From Bacilli bacterium (GTDB lineage Bacteria; Bacillota_I; Bacilli_A; RF39; UBA660), in assembly GCA_900753645.1 (NCBI GenBank), contig CAADZW010000146.1, positions 1-7,606 on the forward strand: 7,606 bases of DNA. Reading direction: 5' to 3'. This document shows, one piece after another, positions 1-4,724 of this stretch; within the stretch, counting starts at the first letter, position 1; each line of letters starts with the position of its first letter. The notes below the pieces were generated by a model. That model did no database searches, was not told the DNA's origin, and worked only from the letters and a program-made list of their open reading frames with translations. The translations under genes and the position numbers were made by a program.

Positions 1-558
1 AAGATAGTTAGTTATTATTTGAAAATATGTATTATCAATTTCAATTCCTTTACTTAATTTTTTTAAATAATCATTTCTTATTTTTAACAATTTATTATAT
101 TCAGTAATAATTTTTAAATAATTATCAGAAAGTTGACTTAACTCAAGATTTAGATAATTTCGCCTATTACTTGGTGATCCCTTAATTATTTCCAAATTTT
201 CGGGATAAAAAATAATAATATTTAAACTATTATTAATATAATCTGTTAATTTTTTTATTTCTTTGTTATCGATCTTTAAGATTTTATCTTCATTAATATA
301 ATCAACTTCATATTTAGTTTTAAAAGATTTTTTTTTAACTACTCCCTTTACTTCACAAAAGTTTTTACCAACTTTTATTAAACTATTATCCATTGACAAT
401 AAATGAGATTTTGTCAAACCTAAAACATAAATACCTTCCAATAAATTAGTTTTTCCCTGAGCGTTATTTCCGTAAATAATATTAACGTGAGGATTTAATT
501 TTATCTTCAAGGAATCATAGTTTCGAAAATTTTTAAGTTGTAATTCCTCAAGATACAC
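1..558 (-). CDS. recF: RecF, DNA replication/repair ATPase (N-terminal 186 residues, cut by window edge)
   Basis: RecF is an SMC-like ABC ATPase that acts with RecO and RecR to load RecA on single-strand gaps. The frame is open from the window edge for 186 codons of a family of about 360-370. It begins MYLEELQLKNFRNYDS, matching the family N-terminus. The Walker A segment GNNAQGKTNLLE lies at about residues 30-41, and the RecF-typical GSPSNRRNYL lies near residue 128; Walker B and the signature motif are beyond the edge. I chose the GTG at 556-558 because AGAGGTG (564-570) sits 5 bases upstream and the protein then aligns with B. subtilis RecF from residue 1. An in-frame ATG at 577-579 would add MQKRGDN, but it has no visible ribosome site and would place the Shine-Dalgarno inside the gene. 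It is the last leftward gene in view and is separated from comK by a terminator. Confidence 0.96.
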   Translation of the reverse strand, partial: MYLEELQLKNFRNYDSLKIKLNPHVNIIYGNNAQGKTNLLEGIYVLGLTKSHLLSMDNSLIKVGKNFCEVKGVVKKKSFKTKYEVDYINEDKILKIDNKEIKKLTDYINNSLNIIIFYPENLEIIKGSPSNRRNYLNLELSQLSDNYLKIITEYNKLLKIRNDYLKKLSKGIEIDNTYFQIITNYL

Positions 559-633
559 ATTATCACCTCTTTTTTGCATAAACGGTATTATTTTCCATTT
601 TAAGATATATCCGTACTCCCATATTACATATAT

Positions 634-663
634 ATTATATCATAAAAAGATATAAAAAAACAA
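634..663 (-). promoter_or_regulatory. Candidate promoter for recF
   Basis: On the minus strand a TTGTTT (-35, 658-663) and a perfect TATAAT (-10, 634-639) are separated by 18 bases. The -35 lies in the T-run of the comK terminator, so recF transcription would restart right after comK ends. The -10 is strong, but the area is AT-rich and such matches arise by chance. Confidence 0.45.
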
Positions 664-692
664 GAAAATAGGCATTATTTCCTATTTACTTG
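654..692 (-). terminator. Intrinsic terminator of comK
   Basis: Arms 661-672 and 681-692 pair at 11 of 12 positions around an 8-base loop. On the minus strand they are followed by seven T (654-660). The hairpin includes the comK stop codon (682-684). It should end comK transcripts and separate comK from recF. Confidence 0.8.
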
Positions 693-1140
693 TTCTTAAT
701 TTTCTTTTTTTTAATTTCATTAATAACATTGTTGCACGCATAATTTGATTTTCTAAAGAATTGAACGAAACATTAACTTCATACGTCATACCATTGATAA
801 ATTTTATGATTGAATTTTTCTTATATTTCTCATAATTTTCAATATTATTAACACATATCCAGCAACAATCATCCGATTTAGGAGAGCAAGTTGGAAACAT
901 AACTACCTCTTTTACCTCATCCATTATTATAGGTAATTTATAATCCATATCTAATAATTTTTTTGCTCCCACATAACGACCACTATAACTACTACCATAG
1001 TATTGACAACTTTCATCGATAATTTCAAATGGTGTTTTCTTGATAACACTATTACCATTAACATCATAAATTTTAGTTTTATTTTTACCGAATGAAACTA
1101 AAAGTAACGTGTCACTTGTGACATAATATTCTTCGATCAT
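682..1140 (-). CDS. comK: ComK-family competence transcription factor (short form, 152 aa)
   Basis: ComK is the DNA-binding master activator of late competence (DNA-uptake) genes in Bacillus. The match rests on three conserved blocks: IDESCQYYGSSYSGR (residues 41-55), the VVMFPTCSP...CCWIC segment (79-96), and FINGMTYEVNVSFNSLENQ (114-132) running into a basic helix. These parallel IDRSCRFFGSSYAGR, IFLFPT...CGWIS and FSNGKTMELPISYNSFENQ of B. subtilis ComK. The protein ends at residue 152, against 192 in B. subtilis, and lacks the C-terminal FMLYPK region that binds MecA. Five cysteines (45, 85, 92, 93, 96) are present, four of them in a 12-residue stretch. A near-perfect GGAGGTGA precedes the ATG. 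The gene lies between dnaN and recF, where Bacillus has yaaA, with a hairpin before it and a terminator after it. Three 0A boxes sit upstream. Family membership is clear from the motifs; the exact role as a competence regulator is inferred. Confidence 0.88.
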   Translation of the reverse strand: MIEEYYVTSDTLLLVSFGKNKTKIYDVNGNSVIKKTPFEIIDESCQYYGSSYSGRYVGAKKLLDMDYKLPIIMDEVKEVVMFPTCSPKSDDCCWICVNNIENYEKYKKNSIIKFINGMTYEVNVSFNSLENQIMRATMLLMKLKKRKLRTSK

Positions 1141-1143
1141 AAT

Positions 1144-1151
1144 TCACCTCC
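1144..1151 (-). promoter_or_regulatory. Strong ribosome binding site of comK
   Basis: GGAGGTGA on the minus strand is an 8-base match to the 16S rRNA anti-Shine-Dalgarno sequence, 3 bases before the ATG at 1138-1140. It fixes the comK start and suggests efficient translation once the gene is transcribed. Confidence 0.85.
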
Positions 1152-1156
1152 CCCTG

Positions 1157-1171
1157 ACCAATAAAATTGGT
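1157..1171 (-). repeat. Palindrome ACCAAT-AAA-ATTGGT in the comK leader
   Basis: Perfect 6-bp arms flank a 3-base centre. The palindrome lies between the predicted comK -10 and the ribosome site, close to the expected transcription start. It could be an operator covering the start site or a hairpin at the 5' end of the mRNA. Both readings are inference. Confidence 0.5.
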
Positions 1172-1177
1172 AAACCT

Positions 1178-1186
1178 CTTATATCA
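1178..1186 (-). promoter_or_regulatory. Candidate extended -10 promoter of comK
   Basis: The minus strand reads TGATATAAG: an extended -10 TG, one base, then TATAAG (5 of 6 to TATAAT). No good -35 lies 16-18 bases upstream; the -35 position (about 1201-1206, ATAATT) falls inside the 0A-box array. A promoter with a poor -35 overlapped by activator sites fits one that depends on an activator. Confidence 0.5.
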
Positions 1187-1195
1187 CATATGCTG

Positions 1196-1222
1196 TGTCG
1201 AATTATGTCGAATTGTGTCGAA
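1196..1222 (+). promoter_or_regulatory. Three tandem Spo0A (0A) boxes upstream of comK
   Basis: TGTCGAA occurs three times without mismatch, at 1196-1202, 1206-1212 and 1216-1222, with exactly 3 bases between copies. TGTCGAA is the consensus 0A box of Spo0A, the response regulator that governs sporulation entry in Bacillota. Tandem boxes in this phase are the known binding arrangement at the abrB promoter, and Spo0A is reported to bind the comK promoter directly in B. subtilis. The array covers the -35 region of the predicted comK promoter. Motif and spacing are seen; regulation by Spo0A is inferred. Confidence 0.75.
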
Positions 1223-1239
1223 AATACAAAAAATCTAAT

Positions 1240-1274
1240 AATTAAAAAAGATATATTGATTTTTTATATCTTTT
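1240..1274 (-). terminator. Weak hairpin terminator after dnaN
   Basis: AAAAGATATA (1246-1255) and TATATCTTTT (1265-1274) form a perfect 10-bp stem with a 9-base loop. The stem overlaps the dnaN stop codon and is followed on the minus strand by a short T-rich run. The stem has only one G-C pair, so termination may be partial. Confidence 0.5.
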
Positions 1275-2394
1275 AATATGTTTTAATTGGTACTATTAAT
1301 TGAACTAAACTATCATCATCAGGGTTTTTAATAATAATCGGTTTTATTTCTCCATTAAAAGCTAGTTCTATTCTATCACAATCTAAAACTCTAATTGCAT
1401 CCATCATATATTTTGATGAAAAAGCTATCTTAATATTATTTTCATTATTTTTTTGAACTTCAATTTTTTCCACAACATTTCCTATTTCTGGAATATTTGA
1501 AGTAACGATAGCAACGTTATCTTTGCATTCTAATTTAACCGTATTCTTTTCCTCTTCTTGAGCAAAAAGAGAAACACGATCTAATAAATTGTAAAATTCA
1601 GTAGTTGGAACAGTCATTTTTAATAAAAATTCGGTAGGTATCAATCTTGATACATCAGGATAAGTTGAATTGATTAATCTTGATAACATAATAATTGTTC
1701 CAAATTTAAAGATAATTTTATTTTTAAAAATATGGATTTCTACATTTTCTTCATCATCACTGAATAATTTAGATAATTCAATTAAATTTTTCGTTGGAAT
1801 TATTATATTTATTTCTTCATCGATGGTTTTATCTAATATAATTGTTTTTTTAGATAAACGGTAAGAATCAGTGGCTGTGCACTCTAAAATATTTTTCTTT
1901 ATTTTAAAATTCATTCCGGTGATTTCTGGTTTAATGCCAGAAGTTGAAGCAGCAAATGTGGTTTGATTAAAAATATTTTTTAAGATTTTATTACTTAATA
2001 TAATAGGATTCTTACTTTCTTCTAAGTCTAAATTAGGAAATTCATCAACATTGTTACAATTTAGAGAAAAAGAACTATTTAATGTGGAAATATATATTTT
2101 TGAATCCATAACTTCTTCGATCGAAATTATTTCGTTTGGTAATTTTCTAATTATATCATATATGTACTTTCCAAAGACAACAAATTTTCCACAGGTATAA
2201 TCTTTTTCAATTTTTTTATTTGCGATAAATGTTTTTATGGCAATATCATTATCTGTACTTGATAAATATAATCCCTCATCTTTTAACTCAAATTTGATAC
2301 AATTTAAAATAGGTCTTATATTTTTACTTGATATGCCCTTAATAACATAGTTTAAATGTTGTAATAATTGTTCTTTTTTAATTTTAAAATTCAT
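1273..2394 (-). CDS. dnaN: DNA polymerase III subunit beta (sliding clamp)
   Basis: DnaN forms the dimeric ring that tethers the replicative polymerase to DNA and serves as a docking site for replication and repair proteins. At 373 residues it is close to the 378 of B. subtilis. Visible family features are IRPIL (26-30), STDNDIAI (46-53), KPEITGMNF (155-163), ATDSYRLS (174-181) and the C-terminal VPIKTY, equivalent to the usual LPVRTY. The ATG is preceded by AGGAG (2403-2407) with an 8-base spacer. It lies downstream of dnaA with the same orientation, and the gap carries DnaA boxes, so dnaA-dnaN co-transcription with DnaA autoregulation is likely. Nothing is truncated. Confidence 0.97.
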   Translation of the reverse strand: MNFKIKKEQLLQHLNYVIKGISSKNIRPILNCIKFELKDEGLYLSSTDNDIAIKTFIANKKIEKDYTCGKFVVFGKYIYDIIRKLPNEIISIEEVMDSKIYISTLNSSFSLNCNNVDEFPNLDLEESKNPIILSNKILKNIFNQTTFAASTSGIKPEITGMNFKIKKNILECTATDSYRLSKKTIILDKTIDEEINIIIPTKNLIELSKLFSDDEENVEIHIFKNKIIFKFGTIIMLSRLINSTYPDVSRLIPTEFLLKMTVPTTEFYNLLDRVSLFAQEEEKNTVKLECKDNVAIVTSNIPEIGNVVEKIEVQKNNENNIKIAFSSKYMMDAIRVLDCDRIELAFNGEIKPIIIKNPDDDSLVQLIVPIKTY

Positions 2395-2410
2395 AATTTT
2401 CTCTCCTTTT

Positions 2411-2524
2411 TTTATTATTATAATATTATTATTGTTGTGGATAATGTGGATAACTTTTTAAAAACGTTATATTTTCGTTTATTTTGCTTGTGGATATTTT
2501 GTTAATTTTCTTGATTTATCCACG
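2411..2524. other. oriC right half: DnaA boxes and AT-rich unwinding candidate between dnaA and dnaN
   Basis: Two perfect DnaA boxes (TGTGGATAA) abut head to tail at 2436-2444 and 2445-2453. An 8/9 box lies at 2489-2497, and another 8/9 box (TTATCCACG, 2516-2524) lies within the last codons of dnaA. Next to the tandem pair, 2411-2434 is built almost only of ATT/TTA/ATA triplets. In B. subtilis the unwinding element lies in this same dnaA-dnaN gap, so this is the best candidate for strand opening. Which strand would carry a DnaA-trio is unclear to me. Confidence 0.75.
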
Positions 2525-3869
2525 GTAATTGATTTAAAACTTTGTTAATCTCAATATTTAATTCGTCATTACTTTCTACTTCTTTTTTAATTTTATTTAC
2601 TGCATGCATAACAGTTGTGTGATCTTTTCCACCGAATTCTGATCCAATTTTAGGCAGTGATTCTTTTAAATATATTCGACATATATACATAGCAATTTGT
2701 CTTGGAATGGCAATATCGTTGGATTTTCTTTTACTTTTTAAATCATCGACATTTATATTATAATTATTAGCTATTATCTGCTGAACTTGAGCAATTTTAT
2801 TTTTGGAGATGACAGCAGTTCCAAAATAATCCTTTAAAGCATCCATTGCTAATTCTAAATTAATATCTGAACCATTCATTATTGCTGAATAAGCAATGAT
2901 TCTAGTAATAGCTCCTTCTAATTTTCGAATATCACTAGTGCAGTTATTAGCAATATATTCTTTTACTTCCTGTGGAAAAAAAGTATTCATATTATTACTG
3001 TTAATTTTATTGTCGATAATATTCATTCTTAACTGATAGTCTGGAGGTAATATATCAACTATCAAACCCCACACAAATCTTGTTCTTAATCTTTCTTCTA
3101 ATTTTTTTAAATCATCAGGAGAACGATCTGAGGCAATAACAATTTGTTTATTGTTTGTGTATAAGTCATTGAAAGTATTAAAGAATTCTTGTTGTGTTCT
3201 ATGCGCTATTTCTAAATATTGAATGTCATCGATCATTAGTACATCGACATTGCGATATTTTTCTTTAAAGTTATCGATACTTTCAAAATTATTATTTTCA
3301 TTTTTGCGGTATATTTTTAAAAAATCGTTGACAAAAGTATCGGTTGTTACATATAGTACCTTTTTTCGACTATTTTCTTTTATATAGTTTCCAATCGCAT
3401 GCATTAAATGGGTTTTTCCAAGTCCACTTTTACCATAAATAAAGAGAGGATTATACATACTACCTGGTTGTTCAGCAACTGCTAAAGCTGTAGCCTTGGC
3501 AAATTTATTACTAGCCCCCGAAATAAAGTTTTCAAATGTGTACTTTGGATCTAAATTAGAAGAAAAAGAATTGTTTTCTGGTACACCAATTTCATCGATG
3601 TCGATAATAGTTTCATTATTAATATCATCTTCTGTTACAAATTCAAATTTAAAAATTGATCCTGTTACATCAGTAAACGTTTTTTCAATTAAGTCAATAT
3701 AATTTTCTTTTAAGTGTTTTTTATGTAATGACATAGGAACAAGTATTTTTGCGCACTCTTCATTTAGATCAATTAATTTTGTTTCTGAAAACCACATATC
3801 ATATAATACGGGAGTAAGATTTTCCTGCATTTTTTCTAAGAAAGAATTCCAAATATTGTTGATATCCAC
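2502..3869 (-). CDS. dnaA: Chromosomal replication initiator DnaA
   Basis: DnaA is the AAA+ ATPase that binds DnaA boxes, opens the origin and helps load the helicase. All four domains are visible (numbering from the chosen start): helicase-interacting domain I (1 to about 80), a short linker, AAA+ domain III from about residue 107 with Walker A GKSGLGKT (146-153), Walker B VLMIDDIQ (210-217), ASDR, and the arginine-finger region ERLRTRF, then sensor 2 RKLEGAITR. Domain IV carries the box-binding signature GGKDHTTVMHA. I chose the GTG at 3867-3869 (455 aa) because GGTGAT (3874-3879) lies 4 bases upstream and the length to the conserved Trp fits B. subtilis. The in-frame GTG at 3876-3878 would add three residues (458 aa) and cannot be excluded. 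An 8/9 DnaA box overlaps the start codon, which suggests autoregulation. Confidence 0.97.
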   Translation of the reverse strand: MDINNIWNSFLEKMQENLTPVLYDMWFSETKLIDLNEECAKILVPMSLHKKHLKENYIDLIEKTFTDVTGSIFKFEFVTEDDINNETIIDIDEIGVPENNSFSSNLDPKYTFENFISGASNKFAKATALAVAEQPGSMYNPLFIYGKSGLGKTHLMHAIGNYIKENSRKKVLYVTTDTFVNDFLKIYRKNENNNFESIDNFKEKYRNVDVLMIDDIQYLEIAHRTQQEFFNTFNDLYTNNKQIVIASDRSPDDLKKLEERLRTRFVWGLIVDILPPDYQLRMNIIDNKINSNNMNTFFPQEVKEYIANNCTSDIRKLEGAITRIIAYSAIMNGSDINLELAMDALKDYFGTAVISKNKIAQVQQIIANNYNINVDDLKSKRKSNDIAIPRQIAMYICRIYLKESLPKIGSEFGGKDHTTVMHAVNKIKKEVESNDELNIEINKVLNQLPWINQEN

Positions 3870-3936
3870 AATAATCACCCACTTTATTTACCTATATTTT
3901 ACCTTATTTTTACAAAAAAGGCTATAAAAATGTGGA

Positions 3937-3965
3937 AAAATATAAAATTTTTTTATTTAAAACAA
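3937..3965 (-). promoter_or_regulatory. Possible dnaA promoter
   Basis: The minus strand has TTGTTT (3960-3965), 17 bases, then TATTTT (3937-3942, 4 of 6). The -10 overlaps the DnaA box at 3931-3939, which would fit repression by DnaA. The match is modest and the leader is AT-rich, so the placement is tentative. Confidence 0.3.
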
Positions 3966-3989
3966 AGGAAAAAGGATTAAAATATCGAT

Positions 3990-4011
3990 TTATCCACAAT
4001 AATGTGGATAA
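3990..4011. repeat. Inverted pair of perfect DnaA boxes
   Basis: TTATCCACA (3990-3998) and TGTGGATAA (4003-4011) face each other across ATAA. With the flanking bases the arms reach 10 bp. Two DnaA molecules would sit on the helix in opposite orientation about 1.2 turns apart. Confidence 0.85.
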
Positions 4012-4012
4012 A

Positions 4013-4065
4013 TTTATCAACTTTAGTAAAAAATGTTAGTAAAATATTCCACAAAAGTTGATAAA
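4013..4065. repeat. 12-bp inverted repeat within oriC
   Basis: TTTATCAACTTT (4013-4024) and AAAGTTGATAAA (4054-4065) are perfect reverse complements 29 bases apart. Each arm holds a TTATCAACT core, 7/9 to the DnaA box. Between them lies a 9-bp direct repeat TTAGTAAAA (4023-4031 and 4036-4044). The arms may be low-affinity DnaA sites or bind another origin protein; I cannot tell which. Confidence 0.6.
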
Positions 4066-4128
4066 AATGTGGATAACTAGGTAAAATGTGGAAAAAGATT
4101 AATTTTTCATGTTTTATTTGAATAATAT

Positions 4129-4157
4129 TTGACAAATATAAATTTTATCTATATAAT
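4129..4157 (+). promoter_or_regulatory. Consensus sigma-A promoter of the rpmH operon
   Basis: A perfect TTGACA (4129-4134) and a perfect TATAAT (4152-4157) are separated by 17 bases. Transcription should begin near 4164, about 36 bases before the rpmH start. This is the strongest promoter in the window, as expected for a ribosomal protein gene. Confidence 0.93.
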
Positions 4158-4199
4158 TAATAAAGCAATCGGAAAAAAATTATCGGAGGTGGATTATAA

Positions 4200-4322
4200 A
4201 TGAAAAGAACTTATCAACCAAATAATCGTAAAAGAAGTAAAAAAATGGGTTTTTTAGCACGTGCTAAAACTAAAATAATAAGTAGTCGTCGTAAAAAAGG
4301 ACGTAAAGTTTTATCTCATTAA
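4200..4322 (+). CDS. rpmH: Large ribosomal subunit protein bL34 (40 aa)
   Basis: L34 is a small, very basic protein that binds 23S rRNA in the 50S subunit. The N-terminal [18 protein letters not shown] and C-terminal KKGRKVLSH match the family closely. GGAGGTG (4185-4191) precedes the ATG with an 8-base spacer. The protein has 40 residues, against 44 in B. subtilis and 46 in E. coli. Alignment places a four-residue gap in the middle, where the usual TKNGRLVLARRR becomes TKIISSRR, so the normally conserved NGR is absent. The frame is intact on both sides and the loss is an exact multiple of three, so this looks like a real variant rather than a broken gene. It is the first gene of the rightward operon. 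Confidence 0.96.
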   Translation: MKRTYQPNNRKRSKKMGFLARAKTKIISSRRKKGRKVLSH

Positions 4323-4328
4323 TAATAC

Positions 4329-4356
4329 ACCACTGTCTTAGCAGCAGTGGTTTTTT
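4329..4356 (+). terminator. Hairpin with T-run between rpmH and rnpA
   Basis: ACCACTG (4329-4335) pairs with CAGTGGT (4345-4351). CT/AG extends the stem past one bulged T, leaving a 4-base loop TAGC, and six T follow (4351-4356). It is a good intrinsic terminator. As no promoter is evident before rnpA, it probably acts partially, giving abundant L34 mRNA and less read-through into rnpA. Confidence 0.8.
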
Positions 4357-4379
4357 CTTCATATGCGAGGTGAACATTT

Positions 4380-4724
4380 GTGAATAAAGAACACATATTA
4401 AAGAAAAATATTGATTTTCAAAGAATAATTAGAAATAATCGACCATATAAATATAAGGATTATATTTTATATGTGGAAAAAAATACTGAAAATAGTTATC
4501 ATTTTGGTTTTTCAGTTGGTAAAAAAATTGGTTCATCAGTTGTACGAAATAGAATAAAAAGGCAATTAAGACATATTGTTGCAAAAAAAGACTACCAAAA
4601 TGGCTTTAATTGTATTATAATAGTTAATAGTAATATTTTAAATAAATCTTATCATGAAATGGAACAAGATTTAATTTTAGTATTAGCAAAGTTAGGATTA
4701 ACAAAGGAGAAAAGAGATGACTAA
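4380..4724 (+). CDS. rnpA: Ribonuclease P protein component
   Basis: RnpA is the basic protein subunit that helps RNase P RNA cut the 5' leader from pre-tRNAs. At 114 residues it has the normal family length (116 in B. subtilis). The signature FGFSVGKKIGSSVVRNRIKR spans residues 42-61, with the RNR motif at 56-58. The start is GTG, preceded by GAGGTGA (4367-4373) with a 6-base spacer. The last eight bases overlap yidC, which indicates translational coupling. It follows rpmH in the order found across bacteria, and its transcription likely depends on read-through of the hairpin after rpmH. Confidence 0.95.
   Translation: MNKEHILKKNIDFQRIIRNNRPYKYKDYILYVEKNTENSYHFGFSVGKKIGSSVVRNRIKRQLRHIVAKKDYQNGFNCIIIVNSNILNKSYHEMEQDLILVLAKLGLTKEKRDD

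Larger units (their letters stand above)
3862..4095. other. oriC left half: DnaA-box cluster between dnaA and rpmH
   Basis: This is the main part of the only long gene-free stretch (3870-4199). Perfect DnaA boxes lie at 3990-3998 (TTATCCACA), 4003-4011 and 4068-4076 (TGTGGATAA). Weaker sites are ATATCCACA at 3862-3870 (8/9, over the dnaA start), TGTGGAAAA at 3931-3939 and 4087-4095 (8/9), and TATTCCACA at 4045-4053 (7/9). The TTTTCCACA-type variant also occurs in coding regions here, so those sites weigh less. Divergent genes, dnaA adjacency and box density identify the replication origin. It corresponds to incA/incB of B. subtilis. Confidence 0.9.

Noticed and set aside
682..1140. Calling the dnaN-recF intergenic gene yaaA from position alone
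   Set aside because: The protein lacks an S4 domain, is twice the usual YaaA length and matches ComK motifs in order.
1670..1864. Plus-strand open frame of 64 codons inside dnaN
   Set aside because: It lies antisense to a well-supported conserved gene, its composition is what reverse-reading AT-rich coding gives, and it has no family resemblance.
3600..3606. TGTCGAT near-matches to the 0A box in dnaA and jag
   Set aside because: One mismatch, single copies, inside coding sequence and not near a promoter.
3496..3702. Plus-strand open frame of 68 codons inside dnaA
   Set aside because: Antisense shadow of the conserved DnaA linker and AAA+ start, with no recognisable motif.
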